A stretch of DNA of 64,000 bases from AC-37 sp035275105 (GTDB lineage: Bacteria; Actinomycetota; Thermoleophilia; Solirubrobacterales; Thermoleophilaceae), in NCBI GenBank assembly GCA_035275105.1, contig DATENL010000005.1, positions 1 through 64,000 on the forward strand, read 5' to 3'. Positions 37,714-44,997 of the stretch are shown one piece after another. A model generated the notes under the pieces. It was not told where the DNA came from, did not search any database, and saw only the letters and a list, made by a program, of their open reading frames with translations. The translations under genes and the position numbers were made by a program. How positions within the stretch are numbered: position 1 is the first letter of the stretch; every line of letters begins with the position of its first letter.

Positions 37714-37944
37714 TCACGCGGCCTCGGCGCCGTGCAGGAGCGCGAGTTCGCCGGCGGCACTCTCCTCGGCGCGGAGCGCGATCGCGTAGGCGGCGAAGGC
37801 GCCGGCCTTTGACCCGCAGTCGGCGCCGAGAAATGCGCGCCAACGCTCGGACACCAGTCGTTCGGCGCTCCGCCATCTTTCGAGCGCCTGCGCGTACAGC
37901 TGGACCCGAGCCTGCTCCTCGTTGCGGCGAATTAGGATCGTCAT
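37714..37944 (-). CDS. Small helical protein, function unknown
   Basis: A 76-residue protein, mostly alpha-helical by composition: NEEQARVQLYAQALERWRSAERLVSERWRAFLGADCGS, then AFAAYAIALRAEESAAGELALL. GGAGG lies 6 bp before the ATG at 37944, a strong ribosome binding site. The stop is 5 bp before lysR, making it the first gene of the small-protein/lysR/sigma operon. I do not recognise a family; the single Cys and helical character would suit a regulator or anti-sigma-like partner, but that is a guess. Confidence 0.65.
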   Translation of the reverse strand: MTILIRRNEEQARVQLYAQALERWRSAERLVSERWRAFLGADCGSKAGAFAAYAIALRAEESAAGELALLHGAEAA

Positions 37945-38143
37945 CACGCACCTCCACCGGCTCGAACTTGACGGCGACGACGGTACGTGCGCGGCAGCGG
38001 CTTCGCATCACCAAGATGAACAGTCTTTACACGGGGATTGGTAGCCACGGGTGGTGACGCTATGTCCCCGTCGCGCCGCTTTCTATAGGGTGGTCTTCAG
38101 AGCAGCCGTGGGGCTAGCCCAAGCGCGGCAGTAGGGGTGATGC

Positions 38144-38803
38144 ATGAGCAACACCGCGCGTATCCGCATCGTCGTCGGCGAAGATCAGCCGCTTGTCCGA
38201 GAGGGCATCGTGCACGTCCTCAAGGAAGCCGGGCTCGAGGTGGTTGGGGTGGCGGGCGACGCCGAGGACCTGGTGCGCAAGGCCGGCGCCCACCATCCCG
38301 ACGTCGTAATCGCGGACATCCAGATGCCGCCCGACCTGACCGACGATGGTCTGCGGGCCGTACGGCAAATCCGCTCAAGGCAGCCCGACGTGGGGGTCGT
38401 GGTGCTCTCCCAGTTCCTCGAAGACCGCTACGCCCTTGAGCTGGTCGGCGAGAGCGCGCAAGGCGTCGGCTATCTGCTCAAGGAGCGTGTGGGTGATGTG
38501 GCGCTGTTCATCGATGCCGTCCGCCGAGTGGCGCGCGGTGGCTCGGCGCTCGATCCGGAGGTCGTCCAACGCATGGTCGGGCGAAGACGCGGCGGGCCCC
38601 TCGACGAGCTGACCCCCGGCGACATGGAAGTGCTGAAGCTGATGGCCGAGGGGCGCTCGAACCAGGGCATCGCTGACGCTTTGGTCGTTACGGTCGCAGC
38701 GGTCGAGCGGCATGTGACCTCGATCTTCAGCAGGCTCGGCCTCGAGCAGACACCGGAGAACCACAGGCGCGTCCTCGCCGTCCTGCAGTACCTTCGATGC
38801 TGA
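38144..38803 (+). CDS. NarL/FixJ-family response regulator
   Basis: A 219-residue two-component regulator. The receiver domain has acidic residues at GEDQ, the phospho-acceptor Asp58 in VVIADIQMPP, the Thr/Ser-type switch in VVLSQF and Lys in YLLKERV. The C-terminal LuxR-type HTH is LTPGDMEVLKLMAEGRSNQGIADALVVTVAAVERHVTSIFSRLGL. The stop is only 4 bp before its cognate kinase gene, so the pair is an operon. Confidence 0.95.
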   Translation: MSNTARIRIVVGEDQPLVREGIVHVLKEAGLEVVGVAGDAEDLVRKAGAHHPDVVIADIQMPPDLTDDGLRAVRQIRSRQPDVGVVVLSQFLEDRYALELVGESAQGVGYLLKERVGDVALFIDAVRRVARGGSALDPEVVQRMVGRRRGGPLDELTPGDMEVLKLMAEGRSNQGIADALVVTVAAVERHVTSIFSRLGLEQTPENHRRVLAVLQYLRC

Positions 38804-38807
38804 GGGA

Positions 38808-40676
38808 ATGACGGACTCGAGCGCATCCGAGCCGACCGGCTGGAACGTCGAGGCGCAGCCGTTCCTCAAGTCGATACTCGAGGGCGTGGCCCAGCCCGTC
38901 TGGGTCGTCGATCACGACGGCTTCATCCGCTTCGCCAATCCCGCTGCCCTGGCTGCGCTCGGCTACGAACACCTGTCCGAACTCAAGGGCAAGCCCAGCC
39001 ACGAGACCATCCACTACGAATACCCGGACGGCTCGCACTTCCCGGTCGAGAAGTGCCCGATGCTGGTTCCGCTCACCACCGGGGAGACCATCCACAGTGA
39101 CGAGGACTGGTTCTTCCGTCGCGACGGTACGAAGTTCCCGGTCAGCTACTGGTCGGCGGCGATTGACATGCCGCGGGGACGTGGCGCTGTCGTCGCGTTC
39201 ACGGACATCGAGGAGCGACGGCAGGTCGAGCAGGCGCTGCGCGAACGCGACGCGGTCCTCGCGAGCATCGAGCAACCGGTCTACGTGGTCGACGACGAGG
39301 GTGTCATTCAATACGCGAACTCGGCCGCGGTGAGGGCGCTGGGCTACGACGACGCGTCCGAGCTGATCGGGAACGAAGGCCATTGGCTCGTCCACTACAA
39401 GCGTCCCGACGGCTCCCGCTACCCGATCGAGGAGTGCCCGCTCGCCCGCGCCCGCGAGACGGGCGAGGCGCTGCGCGTCGACGAGGACTGGTGGGTCCGC
39501 CAGGACGGGTCGATGATCCGGATCGCGTACTCCGCGGTCCCGATTCAAACCCGGGCCGGCTTCGGGCTCGCGCTCGCGTTCACCGATGTCACCGAGCGCA
39601 AGCGCGCGGAGGAGGCCCTTCGCTCGAGCGAGGAGCACTTGAGGGAGATTCTCAAGGGCGCCCACGAGGCTTTCGTATCGATGGATTCGACCGGGCGAAT
39701 CAGAGCGTGGAATCCCGCGGCGGAGGAGGCGTTCGGCTGGACCGAGCCCGACGCGATCGGGCGCACCCTGGCCGACACGATCATCCCCGCGCGCTATCGG
39801 GCGGAACACCGGCGCGGCCTCGCGCGCTTTCTCGCCACGGGTCAAGGTCCTTTTCTCAGCAGTCGAATCGAGATCGAGGCACTCCACCGCGATGGCCATG
39901 AATTTCCGGTCGAGCTCTCGATCAGCCCGGTCCAGGCCGGCAACGGTCATGTGTTCAACGCTTTCCTGCACGACGTCAGCGAGCGGCGCGCCGCAGAGCT
40001 GAATGCTCGTGATCGTGAAGTTGCGGACGCTCGCACCGCAGAAGTCCGTGCGGCTCAGCGGCGAATGATCGAGGCCGCGGACGCCGCCCGCCGGGAGGTC
40101 GCACGCGACCTCCACGACGGTGCTCAGCAGCAGTTCGTGAACGTCGTGATCAATCTCCAGCGGGCGCAGCAGAAATGGACGTCCGAGCCGGACGCCGCGA
40201 GGGAGCTGCTCGATACGGCCACCCAACACGCGAAGTACGGCATTAACGAGCTTCGCGAGCTTGCCGCCGGCATCCATCCCTCCCTCCTGACCACGCGCGG
40301 ACTACTCGCCGCAATAGAGGCCCTGGCCGACGGGATGTCGATTCCGGTCGAGCCGCTGGAGGTTCCCGAGGAACGCTTCCCGCCCGCGATCGAGGCCAGC
40401 GTCTATTTCCTCGTCTCCGAGGCGCTGACGAACACCGTCAAGCACGCGCGGGCCACGCGCGCCGGCGTTCGCATCACGGCGGCCGGTCAAGTCACGGTGG
40501 AGGTGAGCGACGACGGCGTCGGCGGTGCCGAGGCGCAACCGGCCGGCCAAGGTCTCGTGGGCCTGGCGGACCGGGTCGCGGCACTCGACGGAACTTTCAC
40601 CATCCGGAGTGAGCCATCCTCCGGGACGACGCTCCGCGCACAGATACCGCTGCCGCAGTCCGCCCTCAGCCCTTGA
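38808..40676 (+). CDS. Triple-PAS sensor histidine kinase (HisKA_3 type)
   Basis: A 622-residue cytosolic sensor without membrane segments. PAS domains lie at about residues 20-135, 145-260 and 270-395; the first two are close relatives with a characteristic Cys in EKCPML and EECPLA. The HisKA_3 dimerisation helix contains the phospho-acceptor His436 in RDLHDGAQQQFV. The ATPase domain has SEALTNTVKHARA (N-box) and VSDDGVGG. Its partner is the NarL-type regulator just upstream. Soluble PAS-HisKA_3 kinases often sense redox state, gas or light through a bound cofactor; which, if any, is unknown here. Confidence 0.94.
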   Translation: MTDSSASEPTGWNVEAQPFLKSILEGVAQPVWVVDHDGFIRFANPAALAALGYEHLSELKGKPSHETIHYEYPDGSHFPVEKCPMLVPLTTGETIHSDEDWFFRRDGTKFPVSYWSAAIDMPRGRGAVVAFTDIEERRQVEQALRERDAVLASIEQPVYVVDDEGVIQYANSAAVRALGYDDASELIGNEGHWLVHYKRPDGSRYPIEECPLARARETGEALRVDEDWWVRQDGSMIRIAYSAVPIQTRAGFGLALAFTDVTERKRAEEALRSSEEHLREILKGAHEAFVSMDSTGRIRAWNPAAEEAFGWTEPDAIGRTLADTIIPARYRAEHRRGLARFLATGQGPFLSSRIEIEALHRDGHEFPVELSISPVQAGNGHVFNAFLHDVSERRAAELNARDREVADARTAEVRAAQRRMIEAADAARREVARDLHDGAQQQFVNVVINLQRAQQKWTSEPDAARELLDTATQHAKYGINELRELAAGIHPSLLTTRGLLAAIEALADGMSIPVEPLEVPEERFPPAIEASVYFLVSEALTNTVKHARATRAGVRITAAGQVTVEVSDDGVGGAEAQPAGQGLVGLADRVAALDGTFTIRSEPSSGTTLRAQIPLPQSALSP

Positions 40677-41055
40677 GGTAGCGGTCGAGGCCGACTGAAG
40701 TCAGGTCGACCTTCGGCACGAAGCCGGCGGCGACAGATCCCGCGACGAGGCGACCCGAAGCTGCGCTTGCGTCGGCGGAGGTCAGCAGGACCCGCGGCGC
40801 ACCCGCGGCGGACAGGCGCTCGGCAAGCGCCAGCCCATCGCCATCCGGCAGGTTCACGTCGACGAGCACGGCGGCGGGCTGCAGCTCCTCGGCGAGCGCC
40901 AGCCCCTCCGCGGCGCTGCCGGCCTCGCCGACCACGCGATAGCCGCGATCAGTGAGCAGCTCGGCGGCCACCTGACGGAACCGTGCGTCGTCATCGACGA
41001 TGAGCACGGTGCACGCCACCAGATGAGTCTGCCCGGCAAGGGGCGCCGCTGACAA
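40666..41055 (-). CDS. Stand-alone receiver domain
   Basis: A 129-residue CheY-like receiver without an output domain. The acidic pair is in LIVDDDARFRQVAAELL, the phospho-acceptor is Asp66 in VLVDVNLPDGDG, the Thr/Ser switch is in VLLTSADA, and Lys is in FVPKVDL. The start is TTG 41055 or GTG 41019 (VACTVLIVDDD), the latter more like the family. It is convergent with, and overlaps by 11 nt, the kinase gene, so it may receive phosphate from it. Confidence 0.88.
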   Translation of the reverse strand: MSAAPLAGQTHLVACTVLIVDDDARFRQVAAELLTDRGYRVVGEAGSAAEGLALAEELQPAAVLVDVNLPDGDGLALAERLSAAGAPRVLLTSADASAASGRLVAGSVAAGFVPKVDLTSVGLDRYLKG

Positions 41056-41114
41056 TCAGGCTAACCCCACATCGCGGGCCTCGAGTAGGGAGGCCCCAGG
41101 GGCAAGCTCGGCCT

Positions 41115-41174
41115 CTACCGGTGCCGGCGCCGGAGGAACCTAAGCGTCAGCAACACCTTCATTGCTCGCCTCAT
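41115..41174 (-). CDS. Possible 19-residue basic micropeptide
   Basis: ATG 41174 is preceded at a spacing of 7-8 bp by GAGGAGG, one of the best ribosome binding sites in the window, but the frame stops after 19 codons (RRAMKVLLTLRFLRRRHR). The product is an amphipathic, very basic, hydrophobic-centred peptide. It could be a leader peptide for the receiver gene about 60 bp downstream, a small membrane-active protein, or chance. Confidence 0.35.
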   Translation of the reverse strand: MRRAMKVLLTLRFLRRRHR

Positions 41175-41740
41175 TGCACGACCTCCTCGGTCGATTGTGG
41201 GTGGACCCGAAGCTGGGGACACGAGATGTCCTGAGCCAAGACGTCGGACGGACCGCGGCGATACGGAAAACGTCTTGCGGCCCTCGAGCGCGCGGCTCCC
41301 GTGGTCCCGCACGAATGCGCTGCCGGCAAGCGGGCACGCTGAGGACCTCACCGTGTCAGCCATGTGTCACGCACCCGTATGATGCAGGCCCTCTCAGCTA
41401 TCGGGAAACCGTGTTGCTGGGCCACATGGTTACCCGACGGATCGGCCGCGAGATCTGGCGCCGCTAGCCGACAAGCCGCCGGCAAGACTCTCCGACGAGC
41501 AGCTCGCCGAGCTGCTCGTCGCTCTCGAAGGGGAGCGACAGCGTGGAGCTCTAACCGCATCAAGCGCGGGCTGAGCTTGAGCGGTGAGCAACAGGCGAAG
41601 ACCAGCCAGGCGCTCGAGTACTTCTCGAAGCCGAGCCGCTAGAAGCCGCGTCTCTGGCTGCAACGCGCAACCGGTATGGGGGCTGAGATCCGAACGGCCC
41701 AGGTTCCCGTTGTCTGGAACAGCCGAGTGAAAGGAAGGCC
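41175..41740. other. Gene-poor stretch with possible degenerate coding sequence
   Basis: No complete gene is convincing here. Around 41452-41560 one rightward frame reads like coding sequence (LADKPPARLSDEQLAELLVALEGERQRGAL) but has no start, and just after it another frame reads SGEQQAKTSQALEYFSKPSR. This would fit a decayed small gene. Otherwise nothing is seen except the promoter side of the gene at 41741. Confidence 0.35.
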
Positions 41741-42364
41741 ATGGACAACGTGATCGCGGTGAGCTTCACCGAAGACGCGAATGCATACGAGGCCCTGACG
41801 AAGCTGAGGGAGCTCAACGACCAGGGACGCATCGACCTCGCCGGAGGCGCAGTCGTCACTCGAGAGGCCGACGGCCAGGTCGTCATCAAGGACGAGGTGG
41901 GAGACATCGGATATGTCGGAACGGCCACCGGTGGCACGGTCGGCGTGATCATCGGCATCCTCGGGGGTCCACTCGGCGTGCTGCTCGGCGGCGCCACAGG
42001 TGTCCTCGTCGGCTCCCTCTTCGACCTCGCCGACACCGAGGACGCGGAGTCCGTTCTCGAACAGATCTCGCGCTCCGTGCGAACGGATCACACCTCGCTC
42101 ATCGCCGAGGTGTCGGAAGGGAGCCCCGACGTCGTGAATGCCGCGATGGACTCGGTCGGCGGCTCGGTGATCCGCCGGTCCGTGTACGACGTCGAGGGCG
42201 AGATCGCCTACGCGGAGGAGGCGCAGCGCGCCGCGAAGCAGGAGGCCCGCAAGCAAATGCGCGAGCAGCGCCGGGAGGAGAGGAAGGAGAACTTCCACGA
42301 GAAGGTCGCGGAGCTGAAGTCGAAGCTCCACATCGACGAACCGGTCGAGGCCGGGGGCAGCTAG
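41741..42364 (+). CDS. DUF1269-family membrane-associated protein
   Basis: A 207-residue protein. The N-terminal VIAVSFTEDANAYEALTKLRELNDQG with AVVTREADGQVVI is the DUF1269 pattern, followed by a glycine-zipper-like hydrophobic hairpin (GGTVGVIIGILGGPLGVLLGGATGVLVGSLFD). The C-terminal third is a highly charged helix (AAKQEARKQMREQRREERKENFHEKVAELKSKL). Members often appear with stress genes; no biochemical role is established. GAAAGGAAGG precedes ATG 41741. Confidence 0.88.
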   Translation: MDNVIAVSFTEDANAYEALTKLRELNDQGRIDLAGGAVVTREADGQVVIKDEVGDIGYVGTATGGTVGVIIGILGGPLGVLLGGATGVLVGSLFDLADTEDAESVLEQISRSVRTDHTSLIAEVSEGSPDVVNAAMDSVGGSVIRRSVYDVEGEIAYAEEAQRAAKQEARKQMREQRREERKENFHEKVAELKSKLHIDEPVEAGGS

Positions 42365-42440
42365 TCGATCCAGGTGGCGCGGAGGCCTCGCTTCAGTGGG
42401 CCTTCGCGCCCTCGACTTCCAACGAACAAAGGACAATGCG

Positions 42441-42977
42441 ATGGCACCTCGCACGACACACATCCTCGGCATCATCGGTGCGGTTGTTGTCTTCGTGGCA
42501 ACGGCCATCACCTGGTACACGCACGACATCTCGGTTGCGGCGCAAGCTGGACGGGTGGCTTACGAGTCGAGCACGCCTTACACCTTGTGGGACATCACGA
42601 CGCTCGGCCCGGTGCTGCTCGTCATCGCAGCCGCAGCGGCCGCGGTCCTCGTGTTCGCTTCCCCGAGCGCAGCGAGGGCCGCCGGCGCCGTAGCCGGGTT
42701 CCTCGGCCTGGCGATCGGGGCCTACTGCATCGTGCGCATGTTCGAGTTTCCCGACCTCGGAACGACCGGTGGAGTCAGCGGCCTCCTTCCGTTCTCCGGT
42801 CCGCGGGGAGTCTCGATCGAGGCACAGGCCTCGACCGACCTCAGCGCGGGACCGTTCGTCGGCCTGCTCGGCGGCGGACTGCTGGCGGCAGCCGGGCTCG
42901 GCGTGACGAACGAGGCGCCCGAGACCTCGCAAGCGGGCCGCCGGCCTCGCGCGAGCGCCGCGGGGGCGCCGTCCTAA
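42441..42977 (+). CDS. Four-helix membrane protein, unknown
   Basis: A 178-residue protein with four predicted membrane helices: ILGIIGAVVVFVATAITWY, LGPVLLVIAAAAAAVLVF, AGAVAGFLGLAIGAYCIV and PFVGLLGGGLLAAAGLGV. The tail is polar and Arg/Ala-rich. Between helices 3 and 4 lies a 35-residue outside or inside loop (FPDLGTTGGVSGLLPFSGPRG). ATG 42441 is chosen over 42396 because AAAGGA precedes it at a spacing of 8. No family recognised; it sits in a run of small membrane stress-type genes. Confidence 0.75.
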   Translation: MAPRTTHILGIIGAVVVFVATAITWYTHDISVAAQAGRVAYESSTPYTLWDITTLGPVLLVIAAAAAAVLVFASPSAARAAGAVAGFLGLAIGAYCIVRMFEFPDLGTTGGVSGLLPFSGPRGVSIEAQASTDLSAGPFVGLLGGGLLAAAGLGVTNEAPETSQAGRRPRASAAGAPS

Positions 42978-43015
42978 GAATCGAGAACCGGGAAACTGCC
43001 TAGAGGCAGAGCATC

Positions 43016-44380
43016 GTGACGGGTCGGGTACACCAGCGGCTCGTCACGGTGCTCATCGTCCTTGCCTCAGTGGTCGGGACCGTTGGGGTGTTCGCAGTCT
43101 GGCTCGACCGCCAGGCGCTGAACACCGACGAGTGGACCGCCACCAGCGGCAAGCTGCTCGAGGACCCGGAGGTCCGCGGCGCGGTGGCGACGTACGAAGC
43201 CGACCTGCTGTACGCAAACGTCGACGTTGCGCGCGAGCTCGGCCGCCTTCTCCCGGAGAAGCGCCGTGCGCTCGCCGGGCCCGCCGCCGCGGGACTTCGC
43301 CTCGTGATTCAGCAGGCGGCGCAGAGGGCCCTCGGCACTCCCATCGCGCTTGAAGCCTGGCGACGGGCAAACCTATTCGCTCATCGACAACTCCTGGCGG
43401 TGATCGACGGTCGCGACGGCCCGGTCCTGACGAGCAATGGGACGGTGACCCTGGACTTGAAGGACCTCGTGCAGCAAGTGGGCGGATGGACGCACACCGG
43501 AATCTCGCTCTCCGCCGACTCGGCTCAGGTGAAGATCCTCCATTCCGACCGGCTCGAAACCGCCCAGAAGGTCGCTCGAGGCATCCGAGCGGTCGCCCTG
43601 TTCCTGGTCCTGTTGGGCGTCGGGCTCTATGTGGCCGCGCTCGCTCTCGCGCGAGGATGGCGGCGGGTGGCTCTCCGGAACATCGGCCTCGGCGTGATCT
43701 CAGCCGGCCTCCTTGCCCTGATCGCGCGCGGAGTAATCGGCGGCCATGTCGTCGACCGGCTCTCTCAGAACGACGCGGTTCGTCCAGCGGCAAGCGCGGT
43801 CTGGAGCATCGGGACGTCGCTCCTATCGCAGACGGCGATCTTCCTGGTGATCGACGGCCTCCTGCTGGTCGCGGCAGCGGCGATCGCCGGCCCAACCCCG
43901 ATTGCTCTGAGCCTCCGTCGGCTCGCAGCGCCCTACCTACGCGACCGTCCGGTCGCGACCTATGCGTGCGTGGCGATCGTGTTCGGCCTGCTCGTCTCGT
44001 GGGGGCCGACCCTCGCCCTTCGCGAGCCGATCAGCCTGGTGGCCATCGCCGCGCTGATGGTCGTCGGAACCGAGTCGCTACGACGCCAGGTGGCCCGTGA
44101 GTTCCCGGCCGATCGCACCGCCGCGGTCGACGCCGGAACGCGGTGGCGGCAAGCCCGCCGGCGAATCGGCGACGGTCTTGCTCGCATGAAAGCGGCGTTC
44201 TCGCACCCTCGCTCGAACGCGGGCGCAAGCGGTAACGGTCACGGAGCGATCTCGGCTTCCGAACTCGCCGTGATCGGGCAGCTCGCGGACCTACGCGACC
44301 GCGGCGCCCTCACGGAGGAGGAGTTCGCTCAGGAGAAGGGACATGTCCTGAGCGCTCTCGGCGTGCGCCGTCCCGCCTGA
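43016..44380 (+). CDS. Membrane protein with C-terminal SHOCT domain
   Basis: A 454-residue protein. Residues 10-30 form a membrane anchor (VTVLIVLASVVGTVGVFAVWL). The extracytoplasmic part (TDEWTATSGKLLEDPEVRGAVATYEADLLYANVD) is a pattern common to large actinobacterial membrane proteins. Five further helices follow (ALFLVLLGVGLYVAALAL, LGVISAGLLALIARGVIG, AIFLVIDGLLLVAAAAI and others). The last 35 residues (LAVIGQLADLRDRGALTEEEFAQEKGHVL) are a SHOCT domain, a short oligomerisation motif. The start is GTG 43016. Function unknown. Confidence 0.85.
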   Translation: MTGRVHQRLVTVLIVLASVVGTVGVFAVWLDRQALNTDEWTATSGKLLEDPEVRGAVATYEADLLYANVDVARELGRLLPEKRRALAGPAAAGLRLVIQQAAQRALGTPIALEAWRRANLFAHRQLLAVIDGRDGPVLTSNGTVTLDLKDLVQQVGGWTHTGISLSADSAQVKILHSDRLETAQKVARGIRAVALFLVLLGVGLYVAALALARGWRRVALRNIGLGVISAGLLALIARGVIGGHVVDRLSQNDAVRPAASAVWSIGTSLLSQTAIFLVIDGLLLVAAAAIAGPTPIALSLRRLAAPYLRDRPVATYACVAIVFGLLVSWGPTLALREPISLVAIAALMVVGTESLRRQVAREFPADRTAAVDAGTRWRQARRRIGDGLARMKAAFSHPRSNAGASGNGHGAISASELAVIGQLADLRDRGALTEEEFAQEKGHVLSALGVRRPA

Positions 44381-44494
44381 GCCCCGGGCCGACTTGGCTA
44401 TCCGCGCAACGTATGGCTATCCGGGACCTGGCGTCTGGGGTCGCTGCGCCGCCAACCGCATCCTCGGCCAACCACGACCGCAAGGAGGGCTCGC

Positions 44495-44986
44495 ATGACT
44501 ACCCCACGCATCTCTCCGCCGAGTCTCACCCGGCGGTCCGTCAGATCGTTCAACACCTACGCGGACGCCGAGCGCGCGGTCGACTACCTCGCCGACGAGG
44601 GTTTTCCCGTCGAGCATGTGACGATCGTGGGTACCGGCCTGCGCTACGTCGAGCAGGTCGTCCGGCGCGTGACGAATGGGCGCGCCGCGCTTGCCGGTCT
44701 CGGGTACGGGGGCATGCTCGGCCTGTTCTGGGGCCTCCTGTTCGGGCTGTTCTTCACCGTCGACAGCGGCAGCTTCCTCGGTGTCCTCGGCTACAGCGTT
44801 CTCGTCGGACTCGTGTTCGGCGCGGTGTTCGGCCTGATCGGCCACCTCGCTACGGGCGGTCGGCGCGACTTCGCATCGGTCAATCAGACGGTTGCCGACC
44901 GCTATGAGGTCGAGGTCGAAGAGAGCTACGCCGCCTCTGCCGAGAAGATGCTGTCGCGCGTGACCGCCGCGCCCCAGGCTGCCTGA
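44495..44986 (+). CDS. General stress protein 17M-like membrane protein (paralogue 1)
   Basis: A 163-residue protein. The N-terminal domain FNTYADAERAVDYLADEGFPVEHVTIVGTGLRYVEQV is the GSP17M pattern (as in Bacillus YflT-related proteins), followed by a two-helix hydrophobic region (LAGLGYGGMLGLFWGLLFGLFF, LGYSVLVGLVFGAVFGLIGHL) and the conserved end GGRRDFASVNQTVADRYEVEVEE. A close paralogue is at 61470. Family role unknown beyond stress induction. CAAGGAGGG lies 7 bp before ATG 44495. Its 3' end is convergent with the LuxR regulator, 11 bp apart. Confidence 0.88.
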   Translation: MTTPRISPPSLTRRSVRSFNTYADAERAVDYLADEGFPVEHVTIVGTGLRYVEQVVRRVTNGRAALAGLGYGGMLGLFWGLLFGLFFTVDSGSFLGVLGYSVLVGLVFGAVFGLIGHLATGGRRDFASVNQTVADRYEVEVEESYAASAEKMLSRVTAAPQAA

Positions 44987-44997
44987 GCGAACCAACG

